Assembly: GCA_031264185.1 (NCBI GenBank)
Contig: JAISEL010000098.1
Coordinates: 1 to 60,917 of the forward strand
Length of the DNA: 60,917 nucleotides
From: Deltaproteobacteria bacterium
Lineage (GTDB): Bacteria; Desulfobacterota; Desulfarculia; Adiutricales; Adiutricaceae
Reading direction: 5' to 3'
This document shows positions 53,830 through 60,917 of this stretch, in pieces; the stretch's first letter is position 1; each line of letters opens with the position of its first letter. A program made the translations under genes and the position numbers. The notes under the pieces are model-generated. The model was not told the origin of the DNA. It was given only the letters and a program-made list of their open reading frames with translations, and did not search any database.

Positions 53830-55086
53830 TTGGACCCTCAAGTAAGAACATTTCTATACCAGTTTTTTGGCGGTCTGGCCGCTGTTCCGGCTTACGCTTT
53901 TATGACTTTGAAGGGCAGGTTCGGCACCAGATGGGCAGACCGGCTGGGATTTCCTCTGGCCGGGGGGCAAAATCCTTTGTGGTTTCATGCCGCCTCTGTC
54001 GGGGAAGCTCAAAGCGCCTTGACTGTAATTCGGTCAGTAGCTGATATTCTGCCTTTGACCAGGTATGTCCTGTCGGTTGGCACTCCGGCAGGATTGAAAA
54101 GAGCCGAAGATTTAATCGGCTCCGAGCCTGGGATCCAGCTCATGGCCCCGCCTTTGGATTTTTTCGGAGCCCCTGGACGTTCATTAGACCGGGTCGGACC
54201 TAGAGCTTTAATAATTGTGGAGACAGAAATCTGGCCGGAACTAATCGGCCAGGCTTATAAGCGGGAGATTCCGGTTATGGTGGTGGCCGGCCGGATGAGC
54301 CAAAAATCTTATCAAAGGTATATGAAGGTCCGCAGTTTTTTAAAGCCCTTAATGGAAAAATTGTCCCTGGTGGCCGCTGTTTCCCCCGAAGCTCGGGAGC
54401 GTTTTCTGGATCTGGGGACGCCTTTTAATAAGACCGTCTGCCTGGGGAATCCGAAGTTTGATTCTTTGCGGCCGGCAAACCTTGACACCGCCTTGACTAT
54501 CGAGCGTCCGTTAGGGAGAAAGATCATTGTAGCCGGCTCAACGGAAGGCAGAGAAGAGGATTTAATCGTCAGCGCCTGGCGGGAACAGGGGGGCCCTAAA
54601 CCTTTTTTACTGTTGGCCCCCAGGCATTTAGGCAGGGTGCCGGCCATTTTAGATTCAATTAAATCCCAGGGCCTTCCGGTCAGGCTTTATTCGGAAAACA
54701 GAAATTTTAACTGGCCTGAAGAGCCGGACATAATAATTATTGACGAATTGGGACTTCTGGCCCGTCTGTACGCCTTGGCTGATTTGGCCTTAATCGGCGG
54801 CAGTTTTTATAGAGGTCAGGGTCACAACCCTTTGGAACCGGCGGTATTTGGTTGCCCCATTGTTTTTGGACCTTACATGTCCAGTTTTCGGGAACAAGCC
54901 CTGGAACTGGAAACGGTCGGGGCTGCCAAAACCGTCCTTCCAAGCGAACTTTCCGGGACTTTAGCCAGATGGCTGGCCCGGAGAGAGGCGTTCCTGGCCG
55001 GTCTGGCCGGCCGGGAGCTTCTGGCTGCCCGTCCTGCAGTGGGACCCGGGCTGGCCGCTTTAATAGGGCAGACTTTAAGCCCATGA
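53830..55086 (+). CDS. waaA: 3-deoxy-D-manno-octulosonic acid (Kdo) transferase
   Basis: A 418-residue GT30 glycosyltransferase that attaches Kdo to lipid A precursor. A TTG start behind GAGG gives an N-terminal membrane anchor (FLYQFFGGLAAVPAYAFMTL). The family motifs are WFHAASVGEAQSA with the catalytic glutamate, VETEIWPELI, VAGRMSQKSY, VAGSTEGREED, and the donor-binding GGSFYRGQGHNPLEPA. It fits the LPS-producing outer membrane implied by lptD. Confidence 0.95.
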   Translation: MDPQVRTFLYQFFGGLAAVPAYAFMTLKGRFGTRWADRLGFPLAGGQNPLWFHAASVGEAQSALTVIRSVADILPLTRYVLSVGTPAGLKRAEDLIGSEPGIQLMAPPLDFFGAPGRSLDRVGPRALIIVETEIWPELIGQAYKREIPVMVVAGRMSQKSYQRYMKVRSFLKPLMEKLSLVAAVSPEARERFLDLGTPFNKTVCLGNPKFDSLRPANLDTALTIERPLGRKIIVAGSTEGREEDLIVSAWREQGGPKPFLLLAPRHLGRVPAILDSIKSQGLPVRLYSENRNFNWPEEPDIIIIDELGLLARLYALADLALIGGSFYRGQGHNPLEPAVFGCPIVFGPYMSSFREQALELETVGAAKTVLPSELSGTLARWLARREAFLAGLAGRELLAARPAVGPGLAALIGQTLSP

Positions 55087-55159
55087 ACCCGGCCGGAGTA
55101 ATTCGGCTTTAATCTTAACCTTCTTACTTTCCCATCTGGGAACAAGGTGAGTGTAGCTT

Positions 55160-55369
55160 ATGAAAATAAACGGCGAGGCCTTCCAGAAAGCCAGGGAAAA
55201 TCAGCTGTTGAGCACCATTGGCCTAGCCAAGATGGCCGATGTCTCTCCCAATGTCATTCGGTCTCTGGAACAAGGAAACAACATCCGGCCGGAGTCGATC
55301 CGCAAGATCATTGAGGCCTTAGGCTTAACCATAGAAGACGCCCAGAAAAAAGGGTTAATCAAAACCTGA
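55160..55369 (+). CDS. Small XRE-type HTH protein
   Basis: A 69-residue protein that is essentially one Cro/C1-type helix-turn-helix: RENQLLSTIGLAKMADVSPN, then IRSLEQGNNIRPESIRKIIE and a final helix ending AQKKGLIKT. The ATG is preceded by AAGGTGAG at a suitable distance. It lies between waaA and the exported protein on the same strand and, judging by composition, is native to the chromosome rather than island cargo. Target unknown. Confidence 0.85.
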   Translation: MKINGEAFQKARENQLLSTIGLAKMADVSPNVIRSLEQGNNIRPESIRKIIEALGLTIEDAQKKGLIKT

Positions 55370-55428
55370 AATTCTGGCTTAAACCACAATAGAGACCGGG
55401 TAACTCCGGTCTGGGAGGGATACCGGCC

Positions 55429-56244
55429 ATGCCCCGGTTATTAATCAGCCTTGGGCTCGGCCTGGTCCTCCTTAGCGGCCAGGCTTTGGGTTATATCCAG
55501 TCGGCTTTCTTAGGCGGCTGGCCCGGGGCTTGCGAAAATAATATCTGCTACGACGACGGGCAGCCGTTGTCGGATCCACCCTCCGCCATTCACGAGCAGG
55601 TTCTGGAGCATCAACTGGTCTCCTCAACCTGCCCGACCGACCTGATCTACCTTGTGATCAGATATCCGGCCAATACCGGCAGTTCCCCTTTAGACACCAG
55701 GCTTTTCCGTGAAATGGGCGCCCGGTTCGATTCAGCCAAAAAGTGGGCCCAGACCCTTATCTGTAATGATTTTTTCGGCTGCGAAGGGGAATGCCGGCCC
55801 ATTGGCCTGGAAATCAAGCACTACGTCCACCAAAGCGGACCGGGGTATTTATCGGCTTTCAGAGTTGAAAGATTTAACGGCAACTACAGGCAGGACAAAA
55901 ATTTACCGGGTACAGTCAAATACTCTTTCCACAATTACCGCTTAATTGACGGTCAGGATTTAATCCTGACCGACATTTTCCCTGAGCCGGAAAAATCCGT
56001 TCCGGAGTTTTGGGCTAACGTGGAAAGATCCCTCAAAGGGGCAGGCAACTGTGAACTGAATAAATTCACAATTTACGGCCGCCGGATAAACCGGACCAGA
56101 CTGGCCCCGGACGATTTACTTTTGAGTAAATTAGGGGCCACCGTGGCCTTAGAGGGTCAGGGGTCCTGCCGGTCTCAGGCTGTGGATTTTCCTGTTTCAG
56201 AGATGATTCGCCTGGGAGCCGCCCCGGATCTTTGGGGCCGCTGA
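55429..56244 (+). CDS. Exported DUF3298/RsiV-like protein
   Basis: A 271-residue protein with a GGGAGG ribosome-binding site and an N-terminal signal peptide (MPRLLISLGLGLVLLSGQAL). It has at least six cysteines in the mature part (ACENNICYDD, SSTCPTD, ICNDFFGCEGECRP), suggesting disulphides. The region YSFHNYRLIDGQDLILTDIF, followed by a helix (EFWANVERSLK), resembles the DUF3298 fold found in RsiV-like and lysozyme-binding periplasmic proteins, although the assignment is by pattern only. Its TGA overlaps the ATG of rsmD. Confidence 0.65.
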   Translation: MPRLLISLGLGLVLLSGQALGYIQSAFLGGWPGACENNICYDDGQPLSDPPSAIHEQVLEHQLVSSTCPTDLIYLVIRYPANTGSSPLDTRLFREMGARFDSAKKWAQTLICNDFFGCEGECRPIGLEIKHYVHQSGPGYLSAFRVERFNGNYRQDKNLPGTVKYSFHNYRLIDGQDLILTDIFPEPEKSVPEFWANVERSLKGAGNCELNKFTIYGRRINRTRLAPDDLLLSKLGATVALEGQGSCRSQAVDFPVSEMIRLGAAPDLWGR

Positions 56245-56810
56245 TGCTGAGAATTATTGCCGGACAGTATAAGGGCCGGAAACTGAAAGTTCCGTCCGGA
56301 GCGACCAGACCGACGGCCGACCGGGTCCGGGAGGCGGTCATGTCCATAATCGGGCCTAAAGTCCTGGGGGCCCGGGTCCTCGATCCTACTGCCGGTTCAG
56401 GAGCCTTAGGTCTTGAGGCACTGAGCCGTGGAGCATCATGGGTCGTCTTAGGCGATCGTTCGGCTCAGGCGGCCAAAGTCATTTTAGAAAATTTAGCCTT
56501 AATAAATGATCCCAAAATAATATTTAAAAAAACCGTACTTTTAAAAGATTTTGATAAATTGTTGGCTCTGGGGCCTTTTGATCTTATTTTTTTAGACCCC
56601 CCGTACAAAGAAATCAGCTGGCCGCGAGAATTTTTAAGCCGGGCGGCCAAGGAGGATTTAGCCGCCCCTGAAGCTCTGGCCGTCTGGGAACAGGAACCGG
56701 AGACTTTAAAAACCTGGACTCAGGAAGATTTAAAGCCATGGCAGTTAGTGACGGCCCGGACCTGGGGGCAGAGGGCGGCCGCCTTTTTTTTTCTGAATCA
56801 GGAAAAATAG
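56244..56810 (+). CDS. rsmD: 16S rRNA (guanine-966-N2)-methyltransferase
   Basis: A 188-residue SAM-dependent methyltransferase. The ATG at 56244 is chosen because MLRIIAGQYKGRKLKVP is the conserved start. SAM-binding motif I is VLDPTAGSGALGLEALSRGA, and the catalytic motif IV is FLDPPY. The RPTADRVREAVM segment is typical of RsmD. It methylates G966 of 16S rRNA during 30S assembly. coaD, often next to it, is absent here; the housekeeping run ends with this gene. Confidence 0.95.
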   Translation: MLRIIAGQYKGRKLKVPSGATRPTADRVREAVMSIIGPKVLGARVLDPTAGSGALGLEALSRGASWVVLGDRSAQAAKVILENLALINDPKIIFKKTVLLKDFDKLLALGPFDLIFLDPPYKEISWPREFLSRAAKEDLAAPEALAVWEQEPETLKTWTQEDLKPWQLVTARTWGQRAAAFFFLNQEK

Positions 56811-57517
56811 GTAAAGATAAACTGAACAGCGGAAGGAAATACAAATCAACCGAAAAGGTAGATTTAAATGATTAAAGAAACTCATATTTGATTTTTGATG
56901 TAAAATAAAAAGAGTTAATTATGGCCGAATCTTGGCTCTTTGTGGTCAGTAAATATTTTCCGCCGGGGGCAGGAAAAAAAGTCAAAATTCTTCAGAGAAA
57001 AACCTTATTTGGCCGATAATATCAAGCCTGAGGCTAAAAAATCATATTTTCCGAAAACATTTTGTCTAAAACATAACGGTCTGTCCGGTCTAATTATTCC
57101 ACGGATCGACAATATTTACCTATTGTTCCCGGCTGAAAGAATGTCCGAAAAAAAGCAGATTAGCTTACAGATTTTTTTTTAGCCCAGCCATCTGGTGAAG
57201 ATTTGAACCGGCTTCTGGTACAGACTGCTCCGGGATTCAAGGCGGGTCCAATAAATTGGTGGTTTAGCAGGGAACATATACACCGGGTATCAGTGATTTC
57301 AACATTTTTTGACTGAATGCGGCTAGTGAACGCTTAAAAGCCTGACCTACAGAAGTTTTCGATTTCAAACTGTCATGAGCAGCTCAGGCCTCATCTCCGG
57401 GGCCTGAAAAATACATTGGACGGTATGTTTCACAGTACTATAATTGGAACAATTGTCGGCAGCCTAAGAATTGGCCAGACGTTTTCAGCGGTGACCAAAA
57501 TAAAGAGGTTTTACCAA
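56811..57517. other. Intergenic region at the left edge of the right-hand island
   Basis: About 700 bp with no identifiable gene. A frame at 56940-57182 is open but unconvincing. A segment at 57325-57358 (CTGAATGCGGCTAGTGAACG and onward) resembles 31101-31134, likewise just upstream of a decayed gene. Confidence 0.4.
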
Positions 57518-58874
57518 ATGGCAAATGATTTGGATGTCATCCTCAGTGAAGGTGAAAGCTTTACAGTGGAATTCAAAGAGAGCGCTGATAAGTCGCTTTC
57601 TTCTGAGGTTTGTGCCTTTGCCAACGCTTCTGGCGGCAGGGTGTTTATCGGTGTGGACGACTGCGGCCGTGCGGTAGGCACAGATGTGAGCAATGAGGCG
57701 CGTTCCCGTGTTCAGGACATGATTAACCAGATAGATCCGCATCTGAAAGTAGAAATTGAGGTTCTTGACAATATCATCATCGTGACTGTACCGGAAGGAA
57801 CAAATAAACCTTATTCCTGCTCAAAAGGGTTTTGCCTACGTTCAGGCTCCAATTCGCAGAAGTTGACGCGTGAAGTATCATTGAGTTTTTCCAGAGCGAA
57901 GGCCGCGTTAGATACGATGAAATCGTCCGCGAAGACCTGCCAATTTCAGAGAGGTTCAATGAAAAAGCTTACGCACGATATGTCAGGCTCGCCAAGATAA
58001 GCGACGTGCTTGACCGGACGGCGATTTTAAAGAATCTTGACTGCGCCGGGATGATTCGCGATGAACTGTGTTACACTAATGCAGGAGCCCTGTTTTTTCG
58101 GACGAATGACGAAGATGTCGTGTTTCGCCATGCTGGTATCGTTTGCGCTTTGTACAAAGGGACAGACAAGGCATATATTCTGGATGCCAAGGAATTCAAC
58201 GGCGATATGCTCAGCAATGTGGACGATGCAGTTATTTTTTTGAAGAAGCATCTTCGTATGAGCTATAAGATTGAAACGGTTCAGCGGGAGAATATATTGG
58301 AACTGCCGGAGGATGCGCTTCGCGAAGCCATCGTCAATGCCGTATGCCATCGGGATTATTTTGAAAAGGGCGCGAGGGTCATGGTAGAGGTGTTCGATGA
58401 CCGCGTGGATGTCGCAAGTCCTGGCGGGGTCTGCAAAGGCATAACCAGCGAAAATTTCGGCACAGTCAGCATTGCCAGAAATCCAATCAACGCCAGCATG
58501 CTATTCCGCGCTGATTACATCGAACAGATGGGCACCGGAATCGAACGCATGAAAAGGGCGGCCAGGGAAGCAAATGTCGCCGAGCCGGCGTTTGAGCTTT
58601 TCGGGTTTTTCCGGGTTACGTTTAAAAGACCGGAATCAGATTTTATAAGCGGTCTCCAATCGGCTGCCAATCGGCCGCGACAACCGATAGGAAGCAATCA
58701 GTTGCCGCTTTCCTTGATGAACACGGACAGGCGAGAATGGCAGACTTGATAAAAATTGTCGGTCTCAGCGAAGGACGAGTTCGTGCATTGCTTTGTGAGA
58801 TGGTGAGTGACGGAACTATCGAAAAAAATGGTAATAATCGCTATGCGCACTACGTGCTGATAAGAAATAATTAG
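57518..58874 (+). pseudogene. AlbA_2/Schlafen-type ATP-binding transcriptional regulator, two frameshifts
   Basis: MANDLDVILSEGESFTVEFK, SEVCAFANASGGRVFIGVDD and SCSKGFCLRSGSNSQKLTRE form the N-terminal AlbA_2 domain. At about 57875 a base is missing: inserting one after GAAG restores LTREDIIEFFQSEGRVRYDE. The second frame carries the helical and GHKL-like ATPase part (LPEDALREAIVNAVCHRDY, PGGVCKGI, GTGIERMKRA). Near 58680 a second shift moves to a third frame with the winged-helix end (VAAFLDEHGQARMADLIKIV, ending at 58874). The protein would be about 450 residues, as in intact relatives from gut Firmicutes. Its codon use differs from the surrounding chromosome, suggesting transfer followed by decay. 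Confidence 0.85.
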
Positions 58875-58957
58875 TAGTGTGCCGCGCACCATAAATACAG
58901 CAAAAACCGCTATAGAAGGTCCGCGAAAAAGGGGAAAGGAAAAATCACCGGTACCCT

Positions 58958-59290
58958 CTATTCAGAACAGCATATTTCGACAGCGACATTTGATCTCCCG
59001 GCGATACCAACAGCTACCTTGTGGACCGTCCCAAATTCCTTTTCGTAATTTCTGGGGTAATGGTTCTTCTCGATCTGCTCTTTAGCTTCTTTCAGCAACT
59101 TTGGTAAAAGCGCTTTCGGGGTTGCAGTAAAGGTTCTTTCTTTTACTGTACCATTGGCCGTCTGCGCATTTTTTTTATGAACTAAGGCTCCAAATTTAAA
59201 TTCAAGGATGAAGATGCGTTTCGAAGAATATTCGATGACCAAATTTATGCGGCCATCAGAGGCGGGACTATTGGGCGGCAGAATATAAGG
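58958..59290 (-). pseudogene. AAA-ATPase-like family gene, C-terminal PD-(D/E)XK nuclease fragment
   Basis: On the minus strand an open frame without a true start reads SDGRINLVIEYSSKRIFILE, then FKFG and ALLPKLLKEAKEQIEKNHY, and ends HKVAVGIAGRSNVAVEI. This is the nuclease end of the AAA-ATPase-like family. The usual GRxDLVI aspartate is asparagine here, which would remove a metal ligand; the ExK triad (EFK) remains. The ATPase part is missing. It is the third remnant of this family in the window. Confidence 0.72.
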
Positions 59291-59677
59291 ATCAAGCAGA
59301 CATTATTGAGATGAAAACCGCAAAAACAGCCTGGTCGCTCTCAGCCCGCCAGGATAGGGCACCCGGTTTCAGATTCGTAAATACGGAGGCGCCGCCAGTA
59401 ACCAACTTGCTCTTTATCTTTGGCCGTGGCTTGGAGAAGCGCAACGCCGGCGGCGCCGTTTTTGGGAAAAACGAGCTAATTGACAGCCTGAACCGACGGT
59501 ATTTGTCCGGCTCTGTCTGCCTTGGCCCATTGAGCGGCTTAAACCAGTCCCCGAGGGTGTAGAGTGTTAAGGAGGGTTGTAGACGACCCTCAAAAAACAT
59601 AGGCAGACAGGGCGTTTGCGGCACACGAACGAACTTCTGACGTAACCACATTTTACACCGAAAGGGAAACCGAAACA
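59291..59677. other. Intergenic region
   Basis: About 390 bp with open frames on both strands (plus 59311-59562, minus 59292-59753) but no ribosome-binding site or family similarity that I can support. An inverted repeat AGGGTTGTAGACGACCCT-like motif lies at 59573-59590. Confidence 0.35.
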
Positions 59678-60283
59678 ATGAACAAGAGGAAAACGGCCAC
59701 CTACTGCCGTTCCGCAACCTATGACGAGATCGCGGTTGCGAGGCAGGAGGCAAACTGCCGGAAGTACGCCGCCGGACACGGCTGCGAAATCGGCAAAGCC
59801 TACCGCGATTGCGGAGCGAGCGGCGCCACGCTCGCCCGCACCGCGATGAGCGAATTCACCGCAGACATCAAGGCGGGAACAATTGGCGCGGTCATCACGC
59901 AAGACGTGGCTCGCGTTGCGCGGAACTTTGCGCTTGTGAGCGAATGGCGCGAACTGCTCCGCACAAACGGGGTGAAACTCATCACGCTCACCGCCGGCGA
60001 TACTGATAAGTATGACAACGGGCTGACTTACAGCCAAGTCGGGGACTATTTGCTCCCGGATTTGCGGCTGAACGACAGCGGCGAACCGCTGGGGCGTTAT
60101 GGTATGCTTCACAAGACATACCTGCGGAAATGGAAGCCCGCGCTCTATGCGAAACTCCTGCTCTCGGAACGGCTCTATCCGCTTTGCCGCGAAGTTGATA
60201 AAGCGGCGGCGCACAGGCTCACGGCAATCTCCGACAAAGAAGTCGCTCATGAGATTGTCCTGTCGGAACTCGTTTATCGCTGA
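59678..60283 (+). CDS. Serine-recombinase-like domain fused to TnpV-like domain
   Basis: A 201-residue protein. Residues 1-104 match the resolvase catalytic domain: YCRSATYDE at the active-site position, ARQEANCRKYA, GASGATLARTAM, IGAVITQDVARVAR and NGVKLITL. The usual YxRxS serine position is A13 with S12 beside it, as in recombinase-like proteins with YCRVAT that may be inactive. Residues about 114-201 match TnpV, a small protein of Firmicutes transposons: NGLTYSQVGDYLLPDLRL, LGRYGMLHKTYLRKWKPALY and EIVLSELVY. The two are normally separate genes. The fusion may come from a deletion. Composition and relatives point to transfer from gut Firmicutes. Confidence 0.7.
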   Translation: MNKRKTATYCRSATYDEIAVARQEANCRKYAAGHGCEIGKAYRDCGASGATLARTAMSEFTADIKAGTIGAVITQDVARVARNFALVSEWRELLRTNGVKLITLTAGDTDKYDNGLTYSQVGDYLLPDLRLNDSGEPLGRYGMLHKTYLRKWKPALYAKLLLSERLYPLCREVDKAAAHRLTAISDKEVAHEIVLSELVYR

Positions 60284-60808
60284 GGGCTTGCGGCGGCGAA
60301 GTCGTCACGGAGTTTGGCGTCCTGCTCCTGAATGTTCACCCACAGCGCCGATGTGATGTTTCCCACAGGGTATTCAATCTGCAACGTGCTGTGTACCTGC
60401 GGGAGCCGGAACATCGGCGGCTCGTCGCTGCCCGTGACCAGTTCCGCGCCAAACACGATGGCGCTCAGGAGATTCAGGATATGAAGCCCTTCGTCGGTGG
60501 CGAGCAGAAGATTCACCATCGGCGTGGCGGCGGCGAACGCGGTCAGTTTGACAACCTCATCAATGTCGTCCCCGTCGAACTTCGCGGCGATGGTTTAAAG
60601 TACCTCGCGGGATTGGATTTTCTTTATCTCCCGTATCAGCTGAAGCCGCTTGGCGGCTTTGGGGTAAAGCCCGGTTTGCAGGCAGACATCGGAAACCTCG
60701 CGGTCAGGGTCGGGGATAAGACCGAGCAAATAGTCCGCGCTGATGCCGTACTTGGCGCAGATTTGACGCAGAACGCCAATGTCGGGAGTCCGCGCCTCCT
60801 GCTCATAG
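60274..60808 (-). pseudogene. XRE-type repressor truncated by a miniature repeat, with an in-frame stop
   Basis: From the edge of the repeat at 60809 the minus strand reads YYEQEARTPDIGVLRQICAK and YGISADYLLGLIPDP, the second half of a Cro/C1-type HTH, then continues helical to SREVL and a TAA at 60595-60597. The same frame continues without further stops, TIAAKFDGDDIDEVVKL and MVNLLLATDEGLHILNLLSA, to 60274. This matches the layout of long Clostridia-type repressors with an HTH followed by a helical C-terminal domain. The first half of the HTH is missing beyond the repeat. It converges on the recombinase-TnpV gene with a 10-bp overlap. Confidence 0.68.
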
Positions 60809-60917
60809 TATTACCCCGGCGGATAATTATGAGAATCTATTTATTCTTTGGTTTCGCCTCGACTTTCGCGTATTTAATTTTATCATGGTCAAAAATTTTT
60901 TTAACTTTTGAATGATC
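60809..60917. mobile_element. TA-flanked miniature inverted-repeat element, copy 4 (partial)
   Basis: TA (60809-60810) is followed by TTACCCCGGCGGATAATTAT, identical or nearly so to the left ends of copies 1 and 3. The sequence then diverges from them after GATAATTATGA. No right arm occurs before the window ends, so the element is a longer form like copy 2 or is cut by the window edge. It joins directly to a truncated repressor gene. Confidence 0.65.

Noticed and set aside
59311-59562. Plus-strand 83-codon frame before the recombinase-TnpV gene
   Set aside because: Overlaps an equally open antisense frame, has no ribosome-binding site and no detectable family.
60391-60915. Plus-strand 174-codon frame at the right end
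   Set aside because: It is the antisense of the truncated XRE repressor and runs into the miniature repeat.

Overview
The window looks like a chromosomal segment of a Gram-negative deltaproteobacterium (Desulfobacterota). Evidence for this: an outer-membrane LptD and a Kdo transferase (WaaA), a fused CobA-HemD, an AICAR transformylase without the IMP cyclohydrolase half, an RNase G preceded by a radical-SAM/DUF2344 fusion, and a primary-type sigma factor. The many decayed genes, long non-coding gaps and gut-Firmicutes-like passenger genes suggest a host-associated lineage such as the termite-gut Adiutrix-type bacteria. That placement is inference from gene content; no marker gene was compared by computation.

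Positions 1-18,083 are an integrated mobile island. It ends at the 3' end of a tRNA-Glu(CTC) gene (18084-18159), next to a P4-type tyrosine integrase broken by one in-frame TGA and an AlpA-type regulator. From left to right it carries (a) an AT-rich minus-strand cluster of a glycine-zipper protein, a 322-residue protein of unknown family, a Ycf46-like AAA+ ATPase and a large protein combining an E-D-QxK nuclease-like core with a glycine-zipper tail; (b) two XRE regulators, one broken by a 4-bp duplication; (c) a GC-rich minus-strand run of ERF annealing protein, Cas4/AddB-like Fe-S nuclease, CobS/MoxR-like AAA+ ATPase, DUF3150 protein, VWA/HEAAH protein and a zinc-ribbon glycine-zipper protein; (d) a HicAB toxin-antitoxin pair; and (e) a decayed, inverted second copy of the VWA and glycine-zipper genes. 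The ERF, nuclease and AAA+ genes each have a terminator-like hairpin plus U-tract directly in front of the Shine-Dalgarno site, which suggests attenuation or antitermination.

Positions 18,780-29,766 are a tightly packed housekeeping run on the plus strand: FmdB-like zinc ribbon, hemC, cobA-hemD, UvrD/PcrA helicase, folC, lptD, AICAR transformylase, lgt. From 29,767 to 35,704 the DNA is mostly non-coding, with a decayed AAA-ATPase-like gene, one secreted helical protein and a long miniature repeat. Then come rpoD, a convergent YciO/Sua5 gene, a diguanylate cyclase, a TnpB remnant, nrdR and ribD-ribE. After ribE lie an AAA-ATPase-like fragment, a miniature repeat and a complete ISAzo13-type insertion sequence with a 3-bp target duplication.

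Positions 46,892-56,810 return to housekeeping genes: two paralogous zinc-ribbon proteins, pyrF, radical-SAM/DUF2344, rng, a SecB-like protein, waaA, a small XRE protein, an exported DUF3298-like protein and rsmD. The right end (57,518-60,917) is a second decayed island with Firmicutes-like genes: an AlbA_2/Schlafen-type ATP-binding gene with two frameshifts, a PD-(D/E)XK nuclease fragment, a serine-recombinase/TnpV fusion and a truncated XRE repressor.

A previously unannotated TA-flanked miniature inverted-repeat element occurs four times (about 1002, 33677, 43813 and 60809). At least two copies interrupt coding sequence.
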